This document shows positions 1-11,628 of a stretch of DNA of 64,000 bases, one piece after another (positions within the stretch are counted from its first letter, which is position 1; every line of letters begins with the position of its first letter). A program made the position numbers and the translations under genes. Under the pieces are notes generated by a model. It did not search any database. It was given only the letters and a program-made list of their open reading frames with translations, and had not been told where the DNA came from. This DNA is from Bretschneidera sinensis (lineage: Eukaryota; Streptophyta; Magnoliopsida; Brassicales; Akaniaceae), in assembly GCA_023935145.1 (NCBI GenBank), contig CM043700.1, positions 34,629,456 through 34,693,455 of the forward strand, read 5' to 3'.

Positions 1-2
1 AT

Positions 3-1440
3 TATACTGCCAATGAGATCCCTAGCCAACTTAGGGAGGAGGACATAGAGGTGATTCGGAAGACATACTGCATTCCAGGCGAGTACGCCCTCTGGCTAGC
101 CAGGGTGGGGGAGAGGGCCTGTGATGCCCTCCCTGACCGAGCCCCTTATGAGCTCTGTGTATATGAACACCATATGCAGGCTGGGCTACGATTTCCCCTT
201 CACCCATTTTTCTGTACCATCCTTTGGTACTTTGATATTACATTGTGTTAGCTGATACCGAACTCAGTTCTGTTGATCATGGCCTTTATCTGTGTTTCCT
301 CGATGTGGTTGATCATGACCTTGGATGTTTTCAAGGCCTATTTCCTGATCAGTAGGCACGGTCAGACCGGATGGGTGGATTTTACCACTCAACCGAGAAA
401 AAGGTTGTTGAAGAAGATGTTTTCGTCGATCAAGAGGTGGAAGAAGAACTTATTCTTCATTCAATCTGCCGAGGACTTCAGCCTTCCTCGTTCCTGGAGT
501 ATGGACAGGACTGGGAAGTGCAAGAAAGTGGGCCTTCTTCCCTACAAACAAGAGACCATGGATGCCATGGTAGCCACACCAATTGATGTCAAAGTCCTCT
601 ACGACAATGAGGAGTTGGCCAGGCACGGTCTCTGCCCCTCATACCCTGAGCCCTTGCTCGAAAGTGGTAAAAAGCTTTGGTTTTATTTTTTTTTCCTCGC
701 TTTTCTTGTTTTCTTGCATTTGTCCTTCCCTGAGATTTATACTTATGCTTTTTCTTGGTTTGTGTTTTTGAGCAGAGATGGAGGCTGCGGTGCTTGCCAG
801 AGAGTATGCCGGGAAGTTAGTCCTAGAGAAGAGGAGAGAAGCCTGGTCCGAAAAGCAACAGGCCTCAGGCTCGGGGACCAGGAAGAGGCCTCAAGCCCAA
901 TCTCCTACTCGGATCGACCTAGAGACTCTTCCGAGGCATCCCTCCCAGTCGGAGACCATTCTTGTCTCCAGTGCTGCCCCACCGGTTTCTGCCACTGCCA
1001 AACCCTCCACTGCTCTGGGTACTAGTTAGGGAGCTGCTTCTGAGGCCCCAATCTTCATGCCCAACTGGGCCATGAGGATAGATGATTCCGTCTTCGTGCA
1101 TCCTCGGATGGCACGGGAATATTTGACAAAGAGGACTCTTCCTCGGGACGTCATGGAGCTGGCAAGGAAGATCATAAAAGCCCATTGTGCAGTTGCTGAG
1201 ACGGTGACATCCCAGGTAAGTTTTTCCTCCCAGTGTTTGTTTTATTTCCTTAATCTTTCCAACTTTTGCTAACACTTTTCACCTGGTCTCAGATGGGCGT
1301 CCTCGTAGGCGCGGCCTCTCGTCGCTGCATAGAGATGGTCGAGCTTCTCGAACGTACTCAGCGTCAGCTAGAGGAGTAGACAGAGGCCACTTGCTAGCTT
1401 CAAGCCTTGTTGGATTCAGCTAACCAGGCCAGGGCTTAAG
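3..1440 (+). pseudogene. Antisense additional ORF of Tat element (putative gypsy-type transposon domain, Transposase_28-like), with two introns
   Basis: A plus-strand reading frame runs from the window edge and contains GLRFPLHPFF, typical of the plant 'putative gypsy type transposon' family, then SRHGQTGWVDF and EDFSLPRSW. Two introns fit perfectly: 667-775 (GT...AG, splitting one codon, Glu) and 1216-1292 (GTAAGT...CAG, between codons). In both cases the frame continues. In-frame TAG stops occur at 249-251, 1027-1029 and 1377-1379, and further stops follow, so it is a pseudogene. The 3' exon encodes a charged, probably coiled-coil stretch (ELLERTQRQLEE). In Tat elements such ORFs lie antisense between pol and the 3' LTR; this position fits, with element A inserted in between. 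The protein's function is unknown. The N-terminus lies outside the window. Confidence 0.72.
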
Positions 1441-1463
1441 TTGAGGCTCGTGCTCGGTGTCAT

Positions 1464-1593
1464 GTTAAAAGTTCATTACGCTATGTCAAAAGTTGACAAT
1501 CCTCCTTGTATTTACAGTTCTTCTACCATTATGTCAAAAGTTGACAATCCTCCTTGTATTTAAGCGCGTTTCCCTGGCAACGGCACCAAAATT
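1464..1593 (-). other. Extra leader with primer binding site outside LTR1
   Basis: This stretch matches the leader left of LTR2 (about 6,663-6,748). It includes the complement of a PBS at 1571-1588 (one base different from the 6,726-6,743 copy) and the same 5-base spacer before the LTR. It also carries a local direct duplication of about 30 bp (1493-1522 and 1531-1562). A leader outside the 3' LTR of element A means that LTR1 once also served as the 5' LTR of another internal region, of which only this remnant is left. Confidence 0.6.
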
Positions 1594-3100
1594 TGATTAC
1601 GCCCAAAGATTGATGCGACAGTTGTAGAACAACTTTGGGGTGTCGATTCCACAGGGAAACAAGTTAACTACAAAAGAAGGTGTGAACCTTAACACAAACG
1701 ATAAAGATCAAATGACAAAATCTGAATTGTTGATTGTGTGAAAATTGTGTAAATAATTGATGAATAATATAATAAAGAAACAACAACGTTCCAAAAATCC
1801 TCCTAGGTTCGTTGCCCTAATCCTAACTTGATTTAATTGTTTTTATCTCGATTGCAAGTTTCATATCCCAAACAGGCAATCGGCAAATATTCAATTAAAG
1901 CGCACATATAAACCCTAATGTAATTGATATGAATTATTCTTTACTTTCAAGCACAGATGACCTAATTTATAAATTATCAAAAAATGACGATATATCTAAA
2001 TGACAATACCGCAGCGATGGACAAATCTATAAAAGAGATTTACCGAACTCAATCACACCCAAACAAATACATATAAGAAGAGCATGACTAGACTTATAAA
2101 GAAAAAAAGCATGCAATCACTGGACTAATAAGAAATCTACTAATTAAATTAAAGAATAAAACACAACAATGTTTAATGAAAATAATACAAAACTACAATT
2201 GAATCAAATAAAGGAAAATAAGAACAACTACACCTAGGGATTCATCCCTTCGCCTTGCTTGGAGACTAGTCGGCCATGGGGCTCATGCGTCCTCGAGTTG
2301 CCTCTGGCCTCTCAACGATCATCTCCCCCTTGGTAGCAAAAGCTTCGGCGATTCCTCAGCTTGCCCTCCAAAAGTACTTCGGATTGCTCCTAAAGGCCCT
2401 CTGGATTGCTCCTAAAGGCCTTCTGGATTCACTTTCTGATGATCTCAGATTCTCAGATTGTCCTTAAAGCTGAAGTGGAGTGGGTCTTATATAGGCAAAT
2501 ACCATGAGTGCAATGTGTTTCCAATCCGATGTGGGATGTGGGATATAGAAATGTGTTTCCAACCGATGTGGGATGTGGGATTTAAGCTTTCACATGCCCT
2601 TCACACTGAAATCCCGCACAGCTTGACCTTTGCCTACTTAAACTGCCATAACTTTCTCTAGAAAAATCATTTTTACGAACCGTAAAATTCTCCAGAAAAT
2701 AGACTTTCGGATCTTTTTAAGAATATATGGCTCATCTCCTGGTTCTTCTTGTATCAATACATTTTAATTTTCAAAGATGATTGATCTGTACGGGCAATTC
2801 TGGCAATTTAGTGAAACTCATTTTCAGTGCAGGCAGCAGCTGTTGATCTTCTAAGCCCTCCATCTTGTCCTTTCAAAAGCATTCCTTCACTCCAATATGC
2901 CTCGAGTCTTTGTGCCTCAAGCAATGGTAACTTTTCCTCTTCTTTTGAGCTTAAAGTACCTGAAAATGCACTGAAATAGATCAATGATCCAAGAATGATA
3001 CTTTAGAGTTGTTAACGTATAAAAGTGCAATTAAAACCTAGATCAACCCTAAAATGATAACAATTAAGTAGTGTTAAGATGCATTTTATGACTCTTATTA
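1594..3100 (-). repeat. LTR1, 3' LTR of element A
   Basis: Matches LTR2 over its length, with scattered differences and an extra ~35-bp stretch near 1,766-1,800 that LTR2 lacks. On the plus strand it begins TGATTACGCCC and ends ACTCTTATTA, against ACTCTCATCA in the other copies, so the terminal CA has decayed. Inside are a short tandem repeat around 2,383-2,431 (GGATTGCTCCTAAAGGCC twice) and a doubled segment containing CGATGTGGGATGTGGGAT near 2,527-2,582. Next to it on the internal side is a G-rich minus-strand tract (AGTTGGGGGTTG), a plausible polypurine tract. Confidence 0.8.
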
Positions 3101-4726
3101 CAACCCCCAACTAGCTTATTGCTAGTCCCTAGCAATTCAAGCGGAAACAAGAGATGAATTCTACGGTGGGAATCAAAGTAAATGAAAAGAAATATTAGTG
3201 TTAACCAAGAGTAATTCACATTTTGTCTCAAAAATTGCACATAACACACGGCACAAAGAATCATCAAATTTCACCCAAATCCAAAAGTAATCCAAACATC
3301 AATCTTAAAATCATTATTGACTCTTAACATCCATCTTACCACAAACCATTAATCCGAACACCCAGATGATTTTAGGCATAACATTCATGAATACAAGTCT
3401 TGGCCTCTAAAACATGATAAATTTCGTGACATCAATCACAAAAACAAGCTTCATATGCTTACATTTCAAACCACTCCCCACTATTGTAGAAAAATCACAT
3501 TACATTGGATCAGTAGGTCTTTAATAGGCTTGTAACGTTAGGCTAAGGTAAAGGTTAAGAAAAAATGGGAAAGATTCACGAGAAAAAGAACTCAATCTCT
3601 TAGCTTTAAACACAATGACTTTTAAGCACTAGATAACCTTACTTCAGCACCCAACTTTTTCGAGCATTTTTCGAGCATTTTTCATTTTTTTTTTCAAAAT
3701 CACCACTTTTCTTTTCTTTTCTTCTTTTTTGCCGTAATTCACTTTTCTTTTGTATTTTGGCATAAGACCGTTCAACTCCTTTTTCATTTTTCTTTTCTTT
3801 TACATAATCCCCAACTAATCTCCTTTAATATACTTAGGTTATGGTAGTGATATTTTCTCATATTTCCATCCTTATTCTTTTTAAGTGCTTCTCAACAAAT
3901 GTGTATAGCTAAGTTCTTTTAAGAGAAAGGTAAGGATAAAATATTCTCTTTAGGCTCATAAAGGTGAGTAAATGGGCTATTGAAAGAAACAAGGCTCACT
4001 TCTTTTTCAAGAAAATGCTCAAATAGGTGACTAGTGGTAAATATAGCAATGGTAGGTTTAACAGGCTCAAACAGTCAAAAAATGGCGTATACATATCCTA
4101 AGTAGTGTGCATTCTAGGAATTCATCTCAAGTAATTATCAAGTAAGTTCTAGAGCTTGTCAAGACCACAAAAGTATTCATAAAATAATCACACATAAAAT
4201 TTCTCTAAATGTTTAAGACTAATCATACAATCTTACCACAAACTGAGTCTCAAACCAAATGAAAATTGATACTTAAATTAATTTCAAACTGAAGCAAGAT
4301 TTAACTTCTTCTAAATGCTATATTCTATCTCAATTAAGTTTATATCATTGACATGTAAATTTACTTTAAGGCTAACACCAAGCAAGCTAAACACAAACAA
4401 TCAAGGAAGATGACACCAAACAGTTCAATGGAGAAAGAAAAAAAAATGTATAGAAACAAAGAGATGCATTTCCTCCACCCCCTAACTTAAAAATTGCATT
4501 GACCTCAATGTAAAAGAAAGAGTAAAGGAAACTTTCCTTGTAGCCAAAGGTGCACAGAAACCGAAAATTGTGCTCCACCATTTGAACTGCTTCGTATATT
4601 TTTCCTTGAAAATGAAATACCAATTTAATACTGGAAAAAATAAAAAAAATGCGAATAATAAACAAGAAAGAAAAACAATAATAGTAAAAGGATATGCTAT
4701 GGGGTGCCTCTCATGAGCACTAAGTT
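3101..4726. other. Noncoding 3' internal region of element A
   Basis: AT-rich DNA between the gag remnant and LTR1. It has a T-rich stretch at about 3,657-3,810 on the plus strand. I see no reading frame with recognisable protein and no pol motif. The edge at 3,101-3,112 holds the candidate polypurine tract. Confidence 0.55.
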
Positions 4727-5152
4727 TTACGTCTTTAGCCAGACGCCCTTATTCTCTCCTAGAAAAACATAAGTTGAATGCACCAGCCACTGCTTCATTA
4801 CCAAATTCGGCACTTGTATGCTTTTGAGAGGCTCAAGGATGTTATCAGTAACATCTGCAAATTCTGGCTCGACATATGCTCTTGTGAAGCCATGGGTGAG
4901 GATGAACTCTAATGGATTAAGATGATAAACCTTTTCCATGAATGAGTCAATCATGCATGCTTGGTGGCTTTCGTCCACATCCTCTGATTTTTTCGTTATT
5001 AGGATGTGTAATAACTTACCACTTAGTGTCTCAATGGCATTCACCTCCTTCAAATTTTGTTGTGCCAGGTGCTGACCATGGGATGTAGATTGAGCTTGAG
5101 AATGGAACTTACCTCGCTCAGTCACACTCAAGTAACTCATTAACTTGGACAC
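4727..5152 (-). pseudogene. Gag-downstream remnant of element A
   Basis: A 141-codon open stretch downstream of gag on the same strand, separated by about 190 bp with stops in all useful frames. The protein contains EVNAIETLSGKLLH and is hydrophilic at first. No protease DSG/DTG motif or zinc knuckle is seen. In related plant gypsy elements this place holds the gag-pol linker; here it seems to be a leftover of that region. I do not recognise a specific domain. Confidence 0.4.
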
Positions 5153-5340
5153 TTGGCTCTTTACCTTTTTATTTTCTTCAACAGCCTGTGTAATTAAAGA
5201 TTCAAGTCTTTGATTAGTTTTACCCTATGCCTCAATAAAAGCATGTAAAATGTCTTCTAAAGAACTCCTAAAAGATACAGGTGCATGATATGTTCAAGAT
5301 ATGGTGCAAGGGGTTGTGCAAGCTGCTGGTTTTCAGACTT

Positions 5341-6527
5341 CTAGTTGAAATTGGGGTGATTTCGCCATCCCGGATTATAAGTATCAGAGAAGGGTGCCAA
5401 AGGCTTCTTATACATGCTTAAGGCATTACATTGTTCCTCATACATCCATCTCATCTCAGCAAATGTGGGGCACCCTTGGGCGAGATGATCTACCCCGTCA
5501 CACACAAAACATGGTTTCAAAGACGCTGCATGATTAGCTACTTGTGTTGGCTTTGAGTTTTTAGTCTTTAACACCTCTAGTTCCCTAGTGAGCATCTCGA
5601 CCTTGGCCTTAAGGTTATCCTCTTCCCTAAGATGGTAAATTCCACCACCATTTGGGTTCCCTATAGGTTGTGACCTATTTGTGCTTTCAGTAGCACTAGG
5701 TCCAGTCCAAGTGTGAGCTTTTTCAACAAGCTCATTAAGGTACTCTATGGTCTCATCAGGATCTTTCTCCAAAAATTCACCATTACACATCATCTCTACG
5801 AATTGGCACTCTCTATATGTAAGTCCCTCATAAAAATAGCTCACCAAGCACCAGTTCTCATACCCATGGTGAAGGCACATACTCAATAACTCCTTAAATC
5901 TCTCCCAAGACTGATTTAAGGTCTCACTATCCTTTTGTGCAAAGGTGGAGATTTGTCTTTTCAAAGCGTTGGTCTTATATTGGGGAAAGTATTTGTTAAA
6001 GAAAGCCCGAGTCATCTCAGTCCATGACCCAATAGATCGTGGTCTTAGTGAGTATAGCCAACTCTTGGCTTTATCCTTCAAAACGAAAGGAAAGAACTTA
6101 AGCCTCACAATTTCAAATGTTTCATCTTGACTATGAAAAGTCGCGACTACTTTCTCAAACTCTTAATGTGCACATATGGATTTTCATTATCCAAGCCATG
6201 AAATGTAGGGAGTAATTGAATCATCCCTGGTTTAAGATCTAATTGGTGAGTATTGGCTGGAAACATGATGCATGATGGTGTGGCTGTGCGTGTGGGGTGA
6301 AGGTAATCCTGAAGTGTCCTAGCAACATTCTCATTAAGGTTATCGGCCATGTTAACAAAATCCTCTAAATTCTCACTTGGGTTTCCACTATGGGTTGATC
6401 TAGGTGAGGTTTCACTATCAGACTCGGAAGGAGATGGATTATCAAATAAAGGGTTTAAAAAGTTTAATTCTGACTCTAGCACAGGCCTACCAGCAAATCT
6501 ACCCAAAGTGTCTCTATATCTGGGCAT
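5341..6527 (-). pseudogene. gag of element A (frameshifted)
   Basis: The frame begins at an ATG (6525-6527) and runs to 6,147; the protein continues in another frame from about 6,150 down to 5,341, so there is one frameshift. The N-terminal part holds QLDLKPGMIQLLPTFHGLDN, the typical lead-in of plant gypsy gag. The second part has the capsid-like domain (KDKAKSWLYSLRPRSI, FFNKYFPQYKTNALKRQI, FVEMMCNGEF) and ends with a zinc knuckle CFVCDGVDHLAQGC (CX2CX4HX4C). This gag type occurs in Athila-related and TR-GAG elements. It would form the particle that packages element RNA; without pol the element would depend on a helper. Confidence 0.8.
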
Positions 6528-6548
6528 GCAAGATCACAAAATAATAAA

Positions 6549-6606
6549 AATACTATAAAAAAAAAAGAAATAATAAAATAAAATAAAATAAAAAAATAAA
6601 AAAATT
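6549..6606 (+). repeat. A-rich AAAAT microsatellite
   Basis: A run of AAATAAAAT-like units just upstream (minus strand) of the gag start codon of element A. It lies in the leader and is a low-complexity tract. Confidence 0.8.
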
Positions 6607-6725
6607 AATTCAGCAAGCTAAAAGAAGGAACAAAGTTACTGCCTTTACAGCTGTTGAAAAAACTATTTACAGTTCTTCTACCGTCATGTCAAAAGTTGAC
6701 AATCCTCCTTGTATTTAAGCGCGTT

Positions 6726-6743
6726 TCCCCGGCAACGGCACCA
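6726..6743 (-). promoter_or_regulatory. Primer binding site of element A (tRNA-Asp type)
   Basis: The minus strand reads TGGTGCCGTTGCCGGGGA, 5 bases inside LTR2. From memory, the plant tRNA-Asp 3' end gives TGGCGCCGTTGCCGGGGA, the PBS known from Athila-like elements, so there is one mismatch. This fixes LTR2 as the 5' LTR and confirms minus-strand orientation. Confidence 0.75.
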
Positions 6744-6748
6744 AAATT

Positions 6749-8222
6749 TGATTACACCCAAAGATTAATGTGGTAGTTGTAGCACAACTTTGGGGTGTCA
6801 ATTCCACAGGGAAACAAGTTAACTACAAAAGAAGGTGTGAACCTTAACACAAACGATAAAGATCAAATGACAAAATCTGAATTGTTGATTGTGTGAAAAT
6901 TGTGTAAATAATTGATGGATAATAGGTTCATTGCCCTAATCCTAACTTGATTTAGTTGTTTTTATCTCGATTGCAAGTTTCACATCCCAAACAGGCAATC
7001 GGCAAATATTTAATTAAAGCGCATGTATAAACCCTAATGTAATTGATATGAATTATTCTTTACTTTCAAGCACACATGACCTAACTTATAAATTATCAAA
7101 AAGACGGCGATATATCTAAATAACAATACAGCAGCAATGGACAAATCTATAAAAGAGATCTACCGGACTCAATCACCCCCAAACAAATACACATAAGAAG
7201 AGCATGACTAGACTTATATGGAAAAGAAGTATGTAGTCACCGGACTAATGAGAAATCTACTAATTAAAATAAAGAATAAAACACAACAATGTTTAATGAA
7301 AATAATACTAAATTACAACTGAATCAAATAAAAGGAAATAAGAATAACTAGACCTAGGGATTCATCCCTTCACCTTGCTTGGAGACTAGCCGGCCATGGG
7401 GCTCATGCGTACTCGAGTTGCCTTCGGCCTCTCAATGATCATCTCTAACTTAGTAGCGAAAGCTTCGGCAATTCCTCAGCTTTCCATCCAAAAGAACTTC
7501 GGATTGCTCCTAAGAGCCGTCTGGATTGCTCCTAAAGGCCCTCTAGATTCACTTTCTGATGATCTCAGATTCTCCGATTGTCCTTAAAGTTGAAGTGGAG
7601 TGGGTCTTATATAGGCAAATACCATGAATGCAATGTGTTTCCAAACTGACGTGGGATGTGGGATATAGAAATGTGTTTTCAATGGATGTGGGATTTAAGC
7701 CTTCATATGCCCTTCACGTTGAAATCCCGCACAGCTCGCACTGCCTGACCTTTGTCTACTTAAACTACTATAACTTTCTCTAGAAAAGTCATTTTTACGA
7801 ACCATAAAATTCTCCAGAAAATAGACATTCGGATCTTTCTAAGCATATATGGCTCATCTCCTAGTTCTTCTTATATCAATACAGTTTAATTTGCAAAGAT
7901 GATTGATCTGTACGGGAAATTCTGGCAATTTAGTGAAACTCCTTTCCAGTGCGGGTAGCAGCTGTTGCTCTTCTAAGCCCTCCATCTTGTCCTTCCAGAA
8001 GCATTCCTTCACTCCAGTATGCCCTGAGTCTTTGTGCCTCAAGCAATGATAACTTTTCCTCCTCTTTTGAGCTTAAAGTACCTGAAAATGCACCAAAATA
8101 GATCAATGATCCAAGAATGATACTTTAGAGTTGTTAACATATAAAAGTGATATTAAAACCTAGATCAACCCTAAAATGATAACAATTAAGTATTGTTAAG
8201 ATACATTTTATGACTCTCATCA
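6749..8222 (-). repeat. LTR2, 5' LTR of element A
   Basis: On the plus strand it starts TGATTACACCC and ends GACTCTCATCA, so it has the usual TG...CA ends. Same sequence family as LTR1 and as the solo LTR at 13,608-15,124. The right flank (GCCATATTTT) is element C sequence just beyond its integrase. It includes the tandem motif GGATTGCTCCTAA near 7,502-7,550. Confidence 0.82.
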
Positions 8223-8389
8223 GCCATATTTTATCTGTACTTCGAGGTCGTTAGTTGTAACTTGTTTAAAAAATTAATAAAAATTTATTTCTATAAACTT
8301 TTGTCTTTCATACAATAGTTCCGTGTTTTTACACTTAGTTTGTTTTAAGATAACCGTTTTGGGATAACCTTCCTTCTTGGAACTCGAGC

Positions 8390-9368
8390 GCAGGCTCCAA
8401 GTTTTTATTAGTAAAAACATCGAAGGTGTTCGGCGTTTAAGGTTCGAGGAATGGGTTTCCCATTCAACTCCTCGAGCTCGAAAGTGCCAGGGCAACACAC
8501 TTTTTTGATTCGATATGGTCCTTCCTAGTTAGGGATCAATTTTCTCCTTTCTCGAGGTTGGGATACTTCGTTCTTCCATAGGACGAGGTCATGGAGCAGA
8601 AAGTGCCTTTCTTTCACTCTTGAGTTGTAATACCTAGCAGTGAGCTATTGATATGCTGCTAGTCAGATTTGAGCTTTGTCTCAGGCCTCGTCGAGGAGAT
8701 TGGCATTCATATAAATGGCTTCTTTGTTGCTCATTTCCTCAAAGCTTTGTATTCGGAAGAAAAGGTACTCCTATTTCCAAGGGAACCACGGCCTCCGACC
8801 CATAGGTCATGAAGAAAGGGGTTTCCCCCGTAGGAGCTAGAGCCATGGTTCGGTATGCCCATAGTATGTGGGGTAGATGGCTCATCCATTGTTTGTCCGC
8901 TTCGTCTAATTGCCTCTTGATGCCTTGGAGGAGCGTTCTGTTAGTTACCTCGGTTTGTCCATTAGCTTGTGGATATTCGATCGAGGAAAAGCGATGATCG
9001 ATATGCAATTCATCACATAATGTTTTGAACCGAGCACTGTCGAACTGTTTTCCGTTATCCGTTACCAATACTCGAGGTACTCTAAACCGATATACTATCG
9101 ACTTCCACACGAAACCTCGGGCCTGATGGTCGGTGATGCTGGCCAAGGGCTCGGCTTCTACCCACTTCGTAAAATAGTCTATTGCCACTATGAGGTACTT
9201 CCGCTGGCTAGCTGCTCCGGAAAAAGGTCCGAGAAGGTCCATTTCCCACATAGTGAAGGGAAGCAGACTGGTGATTGGAGTTAAGAGGTTTGTCGGTCTC
9301 TGTGGTACGACGGCATACTGTTGGCAGCTTTTACACTTTTTTACCATCTCCATTGCTTCTTCTCTCAT
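8390..9368 (-). pseudogene. Integrase and pol C-terminus of element C
   Basis: The 9,368-8,739 frame holds CKSCQQY (second half of the HHCC zinc finger), then the catalytic core: MDLLGPFSG with the first Asp, VLVTDNGKQFDS with the second, and the Glu in QANGQTEVTNRTL. A downstream frame to about 8,390 has the conserved gypsy tail (GPYRIKKVC, RTLNAEHLRCFY) after a frame change and stops. Integrase inserts element cDNA into host DNA. Here it cannot be made as one protein. Typical Tat/gypsy integrase in order and length. Confidence 0.82.
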
Positions 9369-9720
9369 TCTGGGCCAATAATAACCTTGGTGAAGGATTT
9401 TGAATGCCAGGGCCCTTCCTCCAAGATGATTTTCGCATATTCCTTCATAGACCTCTCGGAGGGGTTAAGGCATTTTAAGTAGGACATTGTGAGGCCTCTT
9501 TTATATAATCGATCATCCAAGATAGCGTACCGTTTTGTTCGAGACATGACCTTCCAGGCTTCATTTCTGTCGTCTGGAAGACGACTGTCGCACAAGTACT
9601 CAAGAATAGGACTCATCCATGTCTTTTCGCCAACCATGGGTAATACCATAGCTTCATCGATGTTGGTTACAATCAGTGTTTCGAGATAAACTGCCCACCA
9701 TGGTTAGAGTTGGCGGGAAG
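9369..9720 (-). pseudogene. Integrase zinc-binding and linker region of element C
   Basis: Translation in shifted frames gives NHLGGRALAFKILHQGYYWP, the usual sequence before the integrase core, and upstream a stretch with YAILDDRLYKRGL. Frames change several times and stops interrupt. It links the second RNase H to integrase. Confidence 0.6.
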
Positions 9721-10130
9721 ACACGAGCCGGGCCAAAGAGTCAGCCTTTTAATTTTCAGCCCGCGGATTTGACTGATGCAAAATACTTTGAACTTTGCAG
9801 CTAGTACTTTAGCCTTCTCAAGGTAACGAGCGATCTTTTCCCCTCAGGCTTTGAACTCCCCTTTAATCTGGTTTACCACTAGCTGAGAGTCACTATATAC
9901 GTTCAGGATTTTTACGTAAAGTACCTCGGCTAGTTTTATTCTTGCTAGCAAAGCTTCGTACTCGGTCTCATTGTTGAATGCCTTAAATTCAAACCTCAAG
10001 GTGTATTCAATAGTGAAGTTGTCTAGACCACCTAGGATGAGTCTGGCACCACTTCCAGTGTCAGTGGAGGACCTATCGACATGAAGAGTCTACTGAGGGA
10101 ACAGGTTTGTTTCGTCGAGCGTCTAAGGCG
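9721..10130 (-). pseudogene. Second (archaeal-type) RNase H domain of element C
   Basis: Broken frames give LHVDRSSTDTGSGARL (the first catalytic Asp in a VDGSS-like motif), NETEYEALLARI (catalytic Glu) and VYSDSQLVVNQI (catalytic Asp), in that order. A second RNase H domain after the usual gypsy one is a known mark of the plant Tat lineage. Stops occur where the family has Trp or Arg. Confidence 0.7.
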
Positions 10131-10599
10131 GTTCTTCTGGTCTTGGTAGAGTGGTTTCCATGACAAAATCGGCTAAGGTCTGGGCTTTAATAGTTGTCTG
10201 AGGCCTGTAGCGAATGTCGAACTCGCCCAGCTCTATTGATCATTTCACCATTCTGCCAGAAATATCAGGTTTGTGGAGTACTTGTTGACGGGGTTGGTTG
10301 GTGAGAAAAGTGATTGTGTGGGCTTGAAAATACGGCCTGAGCTTCCGGGCCGAGATTAAGAGAGTATACGCCATTTTTTCCACAGGAAGATACCTTGTTT
10401 CTGTTCCGTGGAGCACTTTGTTTACTTAGTACATGGGCTTCTACGTGCCCTCTTCTTCTCGAATCAAGACTGAGGCCACTACTTCGGGTCCGACCGAGAG
10501 ATACAGAAAGAGTTCTTCGCCAGCTACGGGCTTGGTGAATAAATGAGGAGTACCCAAATATTTCTTTAGTTCCCTGAATGCTTCTTGGCAATCTTCGGA
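10131..10599 (-). pseudogene. First RNase H (RT-linked) domain of element C
   Basis: Translation gives EDCQEAFRELKKYLGTPHL, then VLIREEEGT, TRYLPVEKMAYTLL and SIELGEFDIRYRPQT, the classic RT-connection and RNase H region of gypsy elements. In-frame stops include TAG and TGA at positions that are Trp in the family, and TAA at a Tyr position. Confidence 0.75.
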
Positions 10600-11619
10600 C
10601 TAAACAAAGTCTTTGGCCTTCCGAATGGCTTTAAAAAAGGGTAGGCACTTCTCGGCAGACTTTGATATGAACCGACTCAAAGCGGCTATCGTTCTAGTGA
10701 CTCGTTGGATTTCCCTCACGATCCGAGGTGGGTTCATGCTAAGGACGGCATCTATCTTTTCAGGGTTTGCTTCTATGCCTCTGTGGGTTACTATGAACCC
10801 AAGGAACTTTCCCCCAGTGACTCTAAAGGCATACTTAATGGAGTTTAACTTTATTTGATGATGGCGGAGGACGTCGAAGGCCTTTTTTAAGTCGACCTCG
10901 TGATCTCTGGCCTTGACACTTTTAACCAACATATCATCGATATAAACTTCCATATTTCGACCTATCTGCCCCTAGAAAATTTTATTCACTAACCTCTAGT
11001 AAGTGGCCTCGGCATTCTTTAAGCCGAAGAGCATGACCCTGTAGCAGTAGAGTCCTTGTTCTGTCATAAATGTTATTTTCTCTCGATTCGGTTGGTGCAT
11101 GAGGATCTGATTATAACCTGAATAGGTCTCTATGAACGTTAGTAATTCATGCCCTGAGGTTGCGTCGACAAGTTGATCAATTCTGGGTAAAGGGAAACTG
11201 TCTTTCGGACAGGCTTTATTTAGATCAGAGAAATCAATGCAGATCCACCACTTACCATTTGCCTTTTTCACCATAACTACATTAGATACCCAGTCCAGAT
11301 AGCGTACCTCTCGGATAAACTTGATCGTGAACAATTTGCCAACCTCTACTCGAACGGCTGCCTGTCGCTCGAAGGCGAATGATTCTTTCTTTTGGATGAC
11401 CGGTTTATGATTTAGATCCACACTTAATTAGTGTACTATGACCTCTGGGCTGATTCCGGGCATATCTACTGCAGTCCAAACGAATAGATCATGATTTGCC
11501 CGAAAGAAAGCGAGCAAAGACTTTTTGAGGGCTTCAAGTAAGTTTGAACCAATTTGGATGGTCCGAGAGCTATCTTCGTCGAGGGGGATAGCTGTTAGTT
11601 CTTCTATTGGTTGGCCCAT
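10600..11619 (-). pseudogene. Reverse transcriptase of element C
   Basis: From 11,619 downwards: the pre-RT region (LFVWTAVDMPGISPEVIVH), then the fingers and palm with KANGKWWICIDFSDLNKACP, SFPLPRIDQLVDATSG and the catalytic YIDDMLVKS (around 10,930-10,945). Several TAG stops interrupt, two of them between ATY and the YIDD block. RT copies element RNA to cDNA. The frame is otherwise co-linear with Tat/gypsy RT. Confidence 0.85.
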
Positions 11620-11628
11620 TGGGTTGCT

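Larger units (their letters stand above)
1594..8222 (-). mobile_element. Non-autonomous LTR retrotransposon with gag only (element A, TR-GAG-like)
   Basis: Two long direct repeats, LTR1 (1,594-3,100) and LTR2 (6,749-8,222), flank a 3.6-kb internal region. On the minus strand the element reads LTR2, PBS (6,726-6,743), gag (6,527-5,341), a gag-downstream remnant (to 4,727), about 1.6 kb of noncoding DNA and LTR1. No protease, RT, RNase H or integrase motif is visible. LTRs plus gag without pol is the layout of terminal-repeat retrotransposons with gag domain. It lies inside element C. No clean 5-bp target-site duplication was found, because the left outer flank is a second leader and not the original insertion site. 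Confidence 0.7.

Noticed and set aside
919..1275. 118-codon minus-strand ORF over the antisense gene of element C
   Set aside because: It covers two exons and an intron of the plus-strand gene and has no recognisable domain; a shadow frame.
1459..8227. GTCAT/GCCAT as TSD of element A
   Set aside because: One of five bases differs, and a recombined leader lies between the left candidate and LTR1, so it cannot be trusted.
10265..10591. 108-codon minus-strand ORF in the RNase H region
   Set aside because: It is out of frame with the conserved RT-RNase H protein, which reads in another frame with stops.
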